From NCBI GenBank assembly GCA_022615595.1, contig JAKEGI010000084.1:1-12998 (forward strand): DNA of 12,998 nt. The letters are read 5' to 3'. Below, piece after piece: positions 1 to 7,612 of the stretch (its first letter is position 1; every line of letters starts with the position of its first letter). The position numbers and the translations under genes are program-made. Under the pieces are notes generated by a model, which was not told the DNA's origin, ran no database searches, and saw nothing but the letters and a program-made list of their open reading frames with translations. The DNA is from Bacteroidales bacterium. GTDB taxonomy: Bacteria > Bacteroidota > Bacteroidia > Bacteroidales > VadinHA17.

Positions 1-109
1 CTCGCCTCAAACGCCCACAAAGGGCTAGGCTACAGGAGATTTCCCCGTTAGCTTGATGCATATGGGGTTTATCCCCGCCCGCAGCACTTGGCTTAATTCA
101 ACGACATTG

Positions 110-140
110 CCGGGTCTCCCCCACTGTGGGAAGGACCCGG
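110..140. repeat. Imperfect inverted repeat / hairpin
   Basis: Bases 110-116 (ccgggtc) pair with 134-140 (gacccgg). After a t-g wobble and a cc/aa mismatch, bases 120-122 (ccc) pair with 128-130 (ggg) around the five-base loop actgt. The stem is long and GC-rich. No T-tract follows on either strand, so it is not a standard intrinsic terminator. It could be a REP-like palindrome or the core of a dispersed repeat. Pairing is read directly; function is unknown. Confidence 0.6.
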
Positions 141-216
141 GAGGATATGTTGTCTCACCCTTTCCACCTTTCCCCGGCATCCCCTTTTGTTCGCTTCGGT
201 TTTTCCCTCCGTCTCC

Positions 217-244
217 TCCTTGCTCCTTGCTCCTTGCTCCTTGC
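217..244. repeat. Tandem heptamer array, (TCCTTGC)x4
   Basis: Four perfect head-to-tail copies of the 7-bp unit TCCTTGC (217-223, 224-230, 231-237, 238-244), flanked by partial matches. Seven-base units are not a codon multiple of small size, so a tract like this is usually intergenic. Slipped-strand copy-number change between strains is likely. A role in regulating xerD, about 80 bp downstream, is possible but has no support here. Confidence 0.85.
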
Positions 245-277
245 TTATACTGATGCAAAAATAAAGAAATGACCGGA

Positions 278-310
278 TTTATGGAGGTTATTTAATATGA
301 TATAACTTTG
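278..310 (+). promoter_or_regulatory. Putative Bacteroidota-type promoter of xerD
   Basis: TAACTTTG at 303-310 matches the Bacteroidota -7 consensus TAnnTTTG exactly. A weak -33 candidate, TTTA at 278-281, lies 21 nt upstream (consensus TTTG, roughly 19-21 nt). Transcription would start near 316-318, giving a leader of about 10 nt before the xerD ATG. The same octamer precedes pckA at 7641-7648. The match is seen directly; activity is inferred. Confidence 0.5.
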
Positions 311-326
311 GGCATCAGTTCGGGCA

Positions 327-1235
327 ATGATGGAAAGGGAATGGACAACAACACTGAGAGGTTACAGGAGTTACCTCATGATCGAGAGGTCGCTCTCGAA
401 CAACAGTGTTGAAGCATATCTCAATGACCTGCGCAAACTGAGGGAATACCTGCGTGAGCACAAGAAAGACCGTAACCCATCTGAGATCACCTATACCGAC
501 CTCAGCGATTTCGTGGCATTCAGTTCCGGAACAGATAATTCTGCTCGTACACAGGCCAGGCTGATTTCAGGCATCAGGGCATTCTTCAGGTACATGATAA
601 TTGATGGAACAATAAAAGAGGACCCCTCAACACTTCTTGAATCGCCACGGTTGGGCATGAAGCTGCCGGAAGTATTAACAACAGAAGAGATTGACAGGAT
701 TATTGCTGCAATAGACCTGAGCCGCCCTGAAGGTCACCGGAACAGGGCGATCATAGAAACAATGTACAGCTGCGGTCTTCGCGTGTCGGAGCTGGTAAAC
801 ATGAAGCTTACTGATATTCACAGGAGTGAAGGCTTTGTCACTGTAACCGGCAAAGGGAACAAGCAAAGACTCGTGCCAATCGGGTCAGTGGCACTGAAAG
901 AAATAGACAACTGGCTGGAGACAAGAAATATGCTGCCGGTTATTGCTGACCGGAACATTATCTTCCTTAACAGGCGGGGAAGGCGGCTTAGCAGGGTGAT
1001 GATCTTTACAATAATAAAAAATCTGGCCGAAGCTGCCGGCATACGAAAAAAGATAAGCCCTCATACATTCCGCCACTCATTCGCAACCCATCTCGTAGAA
1101 GGGGGGGCTGACCTGCGTGCCGTGCAGGAGATGCTGGGCCATGAGTCAATTACCACCACTGAGATATATACCCATATAGACAGGAGCTACCTGAGAGACA
1201 CCCTCATTATGTTTCATCCGAGATCAAAACATTAA
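327..1235 (+). CDS. xerD: Tyrosine recombinase XerD (site-specific integrase)
   Basis: A 302-residue tyrosine recombinase of the XerC/XerD type, which acts at the dif site during chromosome dimer resolution near division. The N-terminal SAM-like core-binding domain spans about residues 5-95 and the catalytic domain about 113-295. All six catalytic positions are present: R152 in GLRVSEL, K176 in TGKGNKQR, H246 and R249 in HTFRHSFATH, H272 in LGHESITTT, and the nucleophile Y281 in EIYTHID. Their positions and the total length nearly match E. coli XerD, and the C-terminus keeps the family HPR signature. The ORF starts with two adjacent ATGs (327 and 330); either may be used. No terminator separates it from ppdK, which has its own promoter. 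XerD is preferred over XerC or a phage integrase from the lack of mobile neighbours, but paralog identity is inferred. Confidence 0.9.
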   Translation: MMEREWTTTLRGYRSYLMIERSLSNNSVEAYLNDLRKLREYLREHKKDRNPSEITYTDLSDFVAFSSGTDNSARTQARLISGIRAFFRYMIIDGTIKEDPSTLLESPRLGMKLPEVLTTEEIDRIIAAIDLSRPEGHRNRAIIETMYSCGLRVSELVNMKLTDIHRSEGFVTVTGKGNKQRLVPIGSVALKEIDNWLETRNMLPVIADRNIIFLNRRGRRLSRVMIFTIIKNLAEAAGIRKKISPHTFRHSFATHLVEGGADLRAVQEMLGHESITTTEIYTHIDRSYLRDTLIMFHPRSKH

Positions 1236-1245
1236 TAAAAAGGTG

Positions 1246-1276
1246 TTTCGTAATATCAGCATAATTTATACTTTTG
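1246..1276 (+). promoter_or_regulatory. Putative Bacteroidota-type promoter of ppdK
   Basis: TACTTTTG at 1269-1276 fits TAnnTTTG exactly. TTTC at 1246-1249 lies 19 nt upstream as a near match to the -33 TTTG. The predicted start near 1283 gives a leader of about 40 nt, which opens with an A-run and T-run (1284-1299) around ggc. It sits in the 87-bp gap after xerD, so ppdK can be transcribed independently. Confidence 0.55.
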
Positions 1277-1322
1277 CGGATCGAAAAAAAGGCTTTTTTA
1301 ATAATTATAATTCAGATAAACT

Positions 1323-4052
1323 ATGTCAAAAGTTAAACGTGTTTATTCCTTCGGCAACAAAACTGCTGATGGTAAGTCAGATATGAAGAATCTGCTTGGC
1401 GGAAAAGGTGCCAATCTTGCTGAGATGTGTCTCCTGGGTCTCCCGGTGCCTGCCGGTTTTACAATCACCACAGATGTATGTACAGAATACTATGAAAATA
1501 ACTGTGAGCTGCCAAAAGAACTCATGCCTGAGGTGTGGGAAGCAATGAAAAAGGCTGAAGCAGCAATGGGAATGAAATATGGTGACAAAGAGAATGCTCT
1601 TCTCGTTTCATGCCGTTCCGGTGCGCGCAGTTCAATGCCAGGCATGATGGACACCGTTCTGAATATAGGACTCTGTTCTGATACAATTCCCGGTCTGATC
1701 AAAAAGACAAATAATCCCAGGTTTGTGTGGGACTCATACCGCCGTCTGATTATGATGTATGCTGACGTAGTTATGGAAAAGGCAGAAGGCATTGAACCGA
1801 CTGACGGAAAAGGTATCCGGAAGCAGCTCGATGAAATGCTTGATGAGTACAAGCACAACAAAGGATTCAAGTCAGACACCGATCTTTCATCAGATGACCT
1901 GAAACATCTTGCTGAAGAGTTCAAGAAGAGGGTCAAAAAATCACTTGGCAAGGAGTTTCCGGATGATGCACGTGAGCAGCTTGAAGGGGGCATCAAGGCC
2001 GTGTTCAAAAGCTGGAATGGGAAAAAGGCTGTATCGTACCGTCGCATTGAGGGTATTCCGGATGAATGGGGCACAGCTGTAAACGTGCAGGCTATGGTGT
2101 TCGGCAATATGGGTGACTCATCTGCTACCGGTGTCGCTTTCACCCGTAACCCGGCAACTGGTGAGAACATATTCTATGGCGAGTGGCTCGTAAATGCACA
2201 GGGTGAAGACGTCGTAGCCGGCATCCGCACCCCGAACCCGCTCAACGATGACACAAAGAATGAGCAGAACAAGCACCTTCACAGCATGCAGGAGTCGATG
2301 CCCGGCACATACACGGAGCTTGTTGATATAAGGAACATCCTTGAGAAGTCATTCCATGATATGCTCGACATCGAGTTCACCATCCAGGAGGGCAAGCTTT
2401 TCATGCTCCAGTGCCGCGCTGGCAAGCGTACTGGTACCGCAGCCCTTAACATGGCAATGGATATGCTTTCCGAGGGTCTGATAGACGAGAAGAAGGCTGT
2501 CATGAGAGTTGACCCTGCTCAGCTTGATGAGCTCCTTCATCCTATCTGTGACCCGTCAGCAGAGAAAAAAGCAACTCCTCTCGTCAAGGGTCTTCCGGCA
2601 GGTCCCGGTGCAGCTGTCGGCAAGATAGTATTTACAGCTGAGGATGCAGTTGCATGGCATCGCAGGGGCGAAAAGGTAATCCTCGTCCGTGAGGAGACCA
2701 ACCCTGAGGATGTTGAGGGCATGCGTGCTGCAGAAGGTATCCTTACTGCACGCGGAGGGATGACATCACACGCTGCCCTTGTTGCAAGAGGCTGGGGTAA
2801 GTGCTGCATCGTCGGCGCAGGCGGAATGCATGTTGAATCAGCAGCCAAAAAAGCAAAGATAACAGGTACTGACATAGTGCTGAAAGAGGGTGATGTAATA
2901 ACACTCAACGGCACAAGAGGAAATGTTTACAACGGGGCTATTAAACTCATGGATGCCACTGAGAACCCAAGGTTCCAGACCTTCATGAAAATGGTTGACA
3001 AGTTTCGTACGATGGGTGTCCGCACCAACTGCGACAACCCCGATGATGCAAAGATGGCACGCGAATTCGGTGCAGAAGGCATCGGGCTCTTCCGTACAGA
3101 ACATATGTTTTACGGCAAAGGGTCAGAGCAGCCTCTCTTCATCCTCCGCAAGATGATCCTGAGCAACACCGCTGCCGAGCGCGTCAGCGCCCTCAATGAG
3201 CTATTCCCCTTTGTGAAGAAGGATATGAAAGGTACCCTGGAGGCAATGGACGGACTTCCCGTAACCTTCCGTCTGCTCGACCCGCCACTGCATGAGTTCG
3301 TACCGCAGGGTGCAGAGAAGCAGGCTGAACTGGCCAGGGCACTAGGCATCTCCATCGAAGCTATTGCCAAGAGAGGTGAAGCGCTCCATGAATCGAACCC
3401 GATGATGGGACACCGCGGCGTCCGTCTTGGCATCACCTATCCGGAAGTATCCGAGATGCAGATCAGGGCAATGTTCGAGGCTGCAGCCGAACTGCTGAAA
3501 GAAGGCAAGAAACCGATACCTGAACTGATGGTTCCCGTAACATGTGATGTCTCTGAGCTCGATGTCACCAAAAAGATCTACGACAGGGTGCATGATGAAG
3601 TCTGCAAAAAGTTCGGACTGAGTAAGATCGATAATAAGTACGGCACCATGATCGAGATACCCCGCGCCACCCTGCTGGCAGACCGCATGGCAAAAACCGC
3701 GGAGTTCTTCTCCTTCGGTACCAATGACCTTACCCAGATGACCTTCGGCTTCAGCCGTGATGACATCGGTGGCTTCCTGCATGACTATCTTTACAACAAG
3801 ATGCTCGCAGCAGACCCGTTCCAGACTATTGACCAGGACGGTGTAGGCCAGCTCATAACCATGGCTTGTGAGAAAGGACGTGCTACACGCTCCAACCTCA
3901 AGATAGGTATCTGCGGCGAACAGGGAGGTGATCCGGCTTCAGTGGAGTTCTGCTTCAGGAACGGACTGAACTATGTCAGCTGTTCACCATTCAGGGTACC
4001 GATAGCCAGGCTGGCTGCAGCACAGTCTGCAATAAAATACGGGAAAAAATAA
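1323..4052 (+). CDS. ppdK: Pyruvate, phosphate dikinase
   Basis: Cytoplasmic enzyme that reversibly interconverts pyruvate + ATP + Pi with PEP + AMP + PPi. In anaerobes it serves PPi-linked glycolysis or gluconeogenesis. The 909-residue protein is complete. The N-terminal ATP-grasp domain has the glycine-rich NLLGGKGANL (K28) and CRSGARSSMPGMMDTV (residues 97-111). The mobile phosphohistidine domain carries GGMTSHAALVARGWG with the phospho-acceptor H483 and the adjacent T481, the site modified in plant enzymes. The C-terminal PEP/pyruvate TIM barrel includes GLFRTEHMF, FSFGTNDLTQM and GICGEQGGDP with the catalytic C864. It is somewhat longer than the roughly 875-residue clostridial enzyme, which I recall as usual for Bacteroidota. 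It has its own upstream promoter and a strong terminator 18 nt after the stop, so it is probably monocistronic. PEP synthase is excluded by the domain order and motifs. No regulatory PDRP kinase gene is nearby. Confidence 0.97.
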   Translation: MSKVKRVYSFGNKTADGKSDMKNLLGGKGANLAEMCLLGLPVPAGFTITTDVCTEYYENNCELPKELMPEVWEAMKKAEAAMGMKYGDKENALLVSCRSGARSSMPGMMDTVLNIGLCSDTIPGLIKKTNNPRFVWDSYRRLIMMYADVVMEKAEGIEPTDGKGIRKQLDEMLDEYKHNKGFKSDTDLSSDDLKHLAEEFKKRVKKSLGKEFPDDAREQLEGGIKAVFKSWNGKKAVSYRRIEGIPDEWGTAVNVQAMVFGNMGDSSATGVAFTRNPATGENIFYGEWLVNAQGEDVVAGIRTPNPLNDDTKNEQNKHLHSMQESMPGTYTELVDIRNILEKSFHDMLDIEFTIQEGKLFMLQCRAGKRTGTAALNMAMDMLSEGLIDEKKAVMRVDPAQLDELLHPICDPSAEKKATPLVKGLPAGPGAAVGKIVFTAEDAVAWHRRGEKVILVREETNPEDVEGMRAAEGILTARGGMTSHAALVARGWGKCCIVGAGGMHVESAAKKAKITGTDIVLKEGDVITLNGTRGNVYNGAIKLMDATENPRFQTFMKMVDKFRTMGVRTNCDNPDDAKMAREFGAEGIGLFRTEHMFYGKGSEQPLFILRKMILSNTAAERVSALNELFPFVKKDMKGTLEAMDGLPVTFRLLDPPLHEFVPQGAEKQAELARALGISIEAIAKRGEALHESNPMMGHRGVRLGITYPEVSEMQIRAMFEAAAELLKEGKKPIPELMVPVTCDVSELDVTKKIYDRVHDEVCKKFGLSKIDNKYGTMIEIPRATLLADRMAKTAEFFSFGTNDLTQMTFGFSRDDIGGFLHDYLYNKMLAADPFQTIDQDGVGQLITMACEKGRATRSNLKIGICGEQGGDPASVEFCFRNGLNYVSCSPFRVPIARLAAAQSAIKYGKK

Positions 4053-4070
4053 TCTGGTCCAACAAACATT

Positions 4071-4106
4071 GTAGAGGAGGGTCTGAGACCCTCCTCTACT
4101 TTTTTT
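4071..4106 (+). terminator. Strong intrinsic terminator after ppdK
   Basis: Bases 4071-4083 pair perfectly with 4087-4099 (13 bp: gtagaggagggtc with its complement) around a tga loop, followed at once by seven T residues (4100-4106). It begins 18 nt after the ppdK stop. The hairpin also lies about 30 nt beyond the stop of the convergent amidase gene and may slow transcription from that side, but the minus strand has no proper U-tract after it. Confidence 0.95.
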
Positions 4107-4129
4107 ATGCCTATACCGTTTGTATTGAC

Positions 4130-6544
4130 CTATCTGACCAGCAACAGCATAACGGCTGATGATGAAACGCCTGCCGGTGACATTTTTTCGAGCCTTATGA
4201 TATAGGTTCCGGCTTTGAGCATGGATGGAGGAGCCCATTGATGTATCTTCTGCCCCGGATCCTCTGTGCCCTTATAGATATTAATCACCCTCCTGCCGTC
4301 TGCAGTGAACAGGTCAAGAGATACTGCTGACTGCCTGACAAGATCATAAGTTATGGTTACGGACGATGATGCAGGATTAGGATAGACTGCCAGAGAACCC
4401 GCATCATCAGCAATATCCTCAACAGCGGTCGGAACTATTACCATGGCATCGTCAAACCATACCGTACCACTCTTTGAACCAACAGGAGTCTGTCTTATAA
4501 CAACACTGTGGTAAAGCCTCTCACCGCTCCCCCCTATTGAGGAAAAAGGTATCGTCTTCAGATCCCAGCCTGCCCAGTCGAGGGTGTCAACATAAACAAT
4601 GTGATTTGTTGAGCCTGAAGAATAAAACCAGTATTCAAGAATGTTCATGCTCATATCACCGAAAACCCATATCCCGAAAAGATTCGAGGCTGAAGATCCT
4701 ATTGAGGGTTTCTTAGTGTCAAAGACACGGCACACTCCACCGTCGGCGGCTGTAAAGACATAGTCAAGCCTCCCTGCATTGCTCCCTGTTCGCTTTATTT
4801 CCGGCGAAGCCGTGAAAGTTGTAAGAGGATTGTCAGTTCCTATCGTGCTGCCGCTGGCATCAGGATCCCAGAAATCAGAGATGTTGTCATAGCTCTCAAT
4901 GTTGGTTCCGGTCTCATAGCTTTTGGTGCGTGTTGTGAATGCTATCTCAGAAGACTGACCTGTGGCAAGGCCTGTAATATCTGTGACCGAAGAACCCACA
5001 TTGATACGGTACTGTTTATTTATTGCCAGAGCCTGTGAAAGCTCAAAGAAGTAACCACCCTTCCCGTTTTTCTCAAGCCACTCCTCCCTCACCTTTGTCA
5101 CAGGCTGACCCAGGTCATCAAGAAGCTTTATTTCTGTTTTTGAAGTCGACTGATTCAACGGGGCATCAAACCATAACCTTATCTGAGGATAAAGTGTGAC
5201 ATCCGCACCGGCGGTCACCGGGTAGCTGGTCTCGAGCTTCAACGCTGCCCTGTTTCGGGTGACAAATGCATACTCAACTGCTGAGGCAAGGGGAACTTTC
5301 CACCTTGAACAGGCCTTTGTGCCTATTTTAATAATATAGTTTGTCTTACTCTGAAAACCGACTGCCGGCCTTACCTTAAGCACCCTGCTCTTGTCATCCC
5401 ACGAAAAGACAATATCTGCCGGGGGCAGAAACTCCAGTGCCTTCTGAACCGAATCCCTCTCCATGGGCAAATCGAAAGTGAAGGTGAATTCCTGATTGAA
5501 AGGTATGCTGTCTGTCAGCCCTGGTGACAAACCTGTCAGCGCAGGTACCATGGTTGTGTCAAACTGAAGATAAATATCAGCGAGGACTGACTTGTTTGCA
5601 GCAACTGTCACCGAAAGAGAATCCCTTAAGTAATCCTGGACCCCGTCAAAAAACAGCTTATAGTTTCCCGGCGGTACTGAATCAAATAGAAAGAAACCAT
5701 TATTGAGATCGTCAACATTGTATACCCTGTTTCCCGGAACCAGTGTCACCGTTGCACTATTCAGTGGCATTGCCTCATCACGCGTTCCTGGTTTGAAATA
5801 CCATGTCGGGGTTATAAGTGAGTCTCTTACCACACCTGCGATGACCCCATGCTGCAATGGCGTTACATTTTGAAATTCATTGAATGAGCGAAGGAAGGCC
5901 CAGGCTTCGTGATGAAGGAAATCTGTGTTGCGCAGTCGCCACCCTTCGGGGACATAATCATGAAATGAACCCTCTGAAAGAACGCCTGGCATTGTGAGAC
6001 CGCGGAGGACACCAAGGCCCTGCGTACCCCAGTCAGGATAAAATGACCAGTCGCCCTTGACCCATACATTGCTGCTGGTCCAGCAGTTTCCCTTTTCAAA
6101 AACCTTTTGCCAGATAATCTCTCCCATTACTTTGGAATCCGGGTAAACAGGCTGATTGTCATAGCCGCGGAAGAGCATGAGAGGCTGGTTCTGCTTGCCG
6201 TCGAACCCGTTGCTGTGTATTGACAGGAAAAAGTGGACATTCAGGTCATTGGCCATCTGTGAAATTGCCGAAAGAGGAAGATCATCACCCGTATTGTTTG
6301 TTGTCCTCGACATATAGACATCAGCTTTCATATTACGAAGGAGATCCCTGAGGTAGAGACCCTTGACAAGGTTACCCTCCGACTCCCAGAAGTCAGTGGC
6401 AATCATATGCCTGTCATCTGAGTCATACCCGCCGTGTCCGGGATTGATAAATATTCTGTAACCTGTCAGATCAGCCTTCTGTGCTTTCAGACATGTGCCT
6501 GAAATGAGTATCAGCAGTGCAGCGGGAATAAATATATTTCTCAC
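4130..6544 (-). CDS. Secreted N-acetylmuramoyl-L-alanine amidase with Ig-like domains and T9SS sorting domain
   Basis: An 804-residue exported hydrolase predicted to cut the MurNAc-L-Ala bond of peptidoglycan. Residues 1-22 form a signal peptide ending in a typical LKAQ. Amidase_3 spans about 28-222: zinc ligands H37 (INPGHGGYD), E54 and H110 (LSIHSNG), catalytic E191 (VLSEGSFHDY). Then follow a carboxypeptidase-regulatory-like beta domain (about 232-328), two Big_5-type Ig-like domains (about 333-430 and 434-540), a jelly-roll-like, possibly carbohydrate-binding region (about 550-705), and a T9SS type A sorting domain (about 718-804, opening with VYPNPASSSVTI). The sorting domain implies passage across the outer membrane, unlike ordinary periplasmic cell-separation amidases. 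The start is GTG; the only nearby ATG, overlapping the upstream stop, is out of frame and soon stops. It lies 13 nt after the propeller gene, so the two are probably co-transcribed. The amidase and sorting calls are firm; the middle domains are judged from pattern only. Confidence 0.88.
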   Translation of the reverse strand: MRNIFIPAALLILISGTCLKAQKADLTGYRIFINPGHGGYDSDDRHMIATDFWESEGNLVKGLYLRDLLRNMKADVYMSRTTNNTGDDLPLSAISQMANDLNVHFFLSIHSNGFDGKQNQPLMLFRGYDNQPVYPDSKVMGEIIWQKVFEKGNCWTSSNVWVKGDWSFYPDWGTQGLGVLRGLTMPGVLSEGSFHDYVPEGWRLRNTDFLHHEAWAFLRSFNEFQNVTPLQHGVIAGVVRDSLITPTWYFKPGTRDEAMPLNSATVTLVPGNRVYNVDDLNNGFFLFDSVPPGNYKLFFDGVQDYLRDSLSVTVAANKSVLADIYLQFDTTMVPALTGLSPGLTDSIPFNQEFTFTFDLPMERDSVQKALEFLPPADIVFSWDDKSRVLKVRPAVGFQSKTNYIIKIGTKACSRWKVPLASAVEYAFVTRNRAALKLETSYPVTAGADVTLYPQIRLWFDAPLNQSTSKTEIKLLDDLGQPVTKVREEWLEKNGKGGYFFELSQALAINKQYRINVGSSVTDITGLATGQSSEIAFTTRTKSYETGTNIESYDNISDFWDPDASGSTIGTDNPLTTFTASPEIKRTGSNAGRLDYVFTAADGGVCRVFDTKKPSIGSSASNLFGIWVFGDMSMNILEYWFYSSGSTNHIVYVDTLDWAGWDLKTIPFSSIGGSGERLYHSVVIRQTPVGSKSGTVWFDDAMVIVPTAVEDIADDAGSLAVYPNPASSSVTITYDLVRQSAVSLDLFTADGRRVINIYKGTEDPGQKIHQWAPPSMLKAGTYIIRLEKMSPAGVSSSAVMLLLVR

Positions 6545-6557
6545 GGTAACGGGCAGT

Positions 6558-7472
6558 TCATTTAACCTTCAGTCTCATAACAAAAATCTCTCCTTCAGGT
6601 GTCTGAAAGACCACGTTTTTACCGTCAGGGAATGGCAAAGGATACATCTCTGCCCTTGAAGGGGTGTCGGTAATATTCATCCTTTGACCTGACGAAAGAG
6701 AGAAACATACAATTTCAGAACCGGTAACGCGGTAACCGTCATCATGGTCCTCCATTCCGATTACCATCCTGTTGTTCAACCATCTGGGGGCGCTTATCGG
6801 GCCCATCGAAAACAATACCTTTCCCTCAAGATCACTTACAAATGCACCCTTGCCGGCAAAATAGCAGAGCAGTTTTGAGCGGTCAGGAGAGAGAGACGCC
6901 CAGATGTACGAACCGTCACCGTTAGGTTTTACCATTCTTGCTTCACCGTTGAGGTAAACTACAGGGGTGAGATTCTCAGATACTACAAAAATATCCGGGG
7001 CCCCGCTTTTAAGTGAGGCATTGTCAAGTTTGGCACTATGAATTTTACCCCCTGACATAAAATGCAAAGTGTTTCCGGAAACGGTCGGAGCAGAGAGGTC
7101 AGACGCCTTTTCAGCAACAACTTTCCTGTCACCAGTTGACATTTCATACTGTATCAGTGATGAGACTTTCTTCTGATCCGGGAATTCATCCTCCCTGAAG
7201 AAAAGATAGCGCCCGTCTTCGGAGAAACGGGGCTCAAAACCTGCTCCGGGGGCGTCACTGATCTGTAAAACCTTCCCTCCTCTTTTGCCTGTGAGGTAAG
7301 CACCTTTGTAACCGTGTCCGGAGACCAGCATCCACCTGCCGTCAGGTGAGACTGCAGAGATGAATGATATTTCATTGTCAGGCAGCTGTACACGCCTGGT
7401 CCTTGTCACCCTTACCTCCTGCGCTTCAAGTGTGACTGTAACCATTAGAACTGTCAGAAAGGCCGCTCTCAT
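6558..7472 (-). CDS. Exported TolB/PD40-like beta-propeller protein
   Basis: A 304-residue protein with a signal peptide (residues 1-18, ending LEAQ). The body resembles a WD40-like/PD40 propeller: repeated blade motifs of the type SPDG followed by hydrophobic strands are seen at 42-50 (SPDGRWMLV), 84-92 (SEDGRYLFF), 195-203 (SPDRSKLLC) and 281-290 (FPDGKNVVFQ). Such blades occur in TolB and in many Bacteroidota periplasmic or secreted proteins that bind proteins or sugars. The protein is shorter than TolB (about 430 residues), lacks TolB's N-terminal domain, and there are no tol/pal neighbours, so tolB is not a justified name. No catalytic motif is seen. It is first in a two-gene unit with the secreted amidase, so a partner or substrate-binding role for that enzyme is plausible, but this is inference. 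Confidence 0.75.
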   Translation of the reverse strand: MRAAFLTVLMVTVTLEAQEVRVTRTRRVQLPDNEISFISAVSPDGRWMLVSGHGYKGAYLTGKRGGKVLQISDAPGAGFEPRFSEDGRYLFFREDEFPDQKKVSSLIQYEMSTGDRKVVAEKASDLSAPTVSGNTLHFMSGGKIHSAKLDNASLKSGAPDIFVVSENLTPVVYLNGEARMVKPNGDGSYIWASLSPDRSKLLCYFAGKGAFVSDLEGKVLFSMGPISAPRWLNNRMVIGMEDHDDGYRVTGSEIVCFSLSSGQRMNITDTPSRAEMYPLPFPDGKNVVFQTPEGEIFVMRLKVK

Positions 7473-7502
7473 GAGTAAATAGTTATTTTGGAAATAATTG
7501 CG

Positions 7503-7547
7503 GGTTTAAAATTACTGATATTTATTTACTGCAGCATGTTTTAAACC
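7503..7547. repeat. 9-bp perfect inverted repeat, possible operator
   Basis: GGTTTAAAA (7503-7511) is the exact reverse complement of TTTTAAACC (7539-7547), with 27 nt between. The arms are about 36 bp apart centre to centre, compatible with a dimeric or looped regulator site between divergent genes. It lies upstream of both transcription units. The repeat is seen directly; regulator binding is inference. Confidence 0.4.
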
Positions 7548-7566
7548 AGCTTATGGTGCAATCAGT

Positions 7567-7605
7567 TGACTTTTCGGGCGTCACACCCGACTGTCAGACT
7601 TTTTT
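7567..7605 (+). promoter_or_regulatory. Hairpin with T-tract upstream of pckA (attenuator-like)
   Basis: An inner stem tcggg (7574-7578) pairs with cccga (7586-7590) around a 7-nt loop. An outer stem tgac (7567-7570) pairs with gtca (7593-7596) across a small internal loop. After gac come six T residues (7600-7605). No plus-strand gene ends upstream, so there is nothing obvious to terminate. It may be a leader attenuator if a promoter lies farther upstream, a protein site, or chance. Confidence 0.35.
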
Positions 7606-7612
7606 ACAGCAC

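Larger units (their letters stand above)
1..326. other. Intergenic, GC-rich structured region without a convincing gene
   Basis: About 320 bases before xerD hold no gene I can support. Bases 1-250 are GC-rich and pyrimidine-skewed on the plus strand; bases 250-326 are AT-rich and promoter-like. The GC-rich part has a strong imperfect hairpin (110-140), a small gggg/cccc hairpin (64-67 with 73-76) and four tandem copies of a heptamer (217-244). Overlapping open frames on both strands (minus 25-258, plus 53-253) look like by-products of the composition: they are rich in Gly/Lys/Pro, carry the tandem repeat, and resemble no domain I know. This looks like a dispersed intergenic repeat or a degraded element rather than coding DNA. 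That reading is inference, since repetition elsewhere in the genome cannot be seen here. Confidence 0.5.

Noticed and set aside
25..258. Minus-strand open frame of 77 codons and the overlapping plus-strand frame 53-253 as small genes
   Set aside because: Both are low-complexity, include the heptamer array, have no recognisable domain, and coexist because the region is GC-rich and short of stops. Kept only as intergenic/repeat.
327..1235. Integron or phage integrase origin of the recombinase
   Set aside because: Length, catalytic spacing and C-terminus match chromosomal XerD; no attC array, phage or mobile genes are nearby.
1284..1299. A-run/T-run as a terminator for xerD
   Set aside because: No GC-rich stem; the pairing would be A-T only and it lies just after the likely ppdK promoter, so it is probably part of the ppdK leader.
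1490..2170. 226-codon minus-strand frame
   Set aside because: Lies wholly inside ppdK, whose frame has strong family motifs throughout; Ser/Ile/Phe-rich antisense translation with no domain.
6490..6493. Lipobox at Cys18 of the amidase
   Set aside because: The residues before Cys18 (SGT) do not fit the lipobox, and LKAQ soon after suits a signal peptidase I site; T9SS cargo normally uses signal peptidase I.
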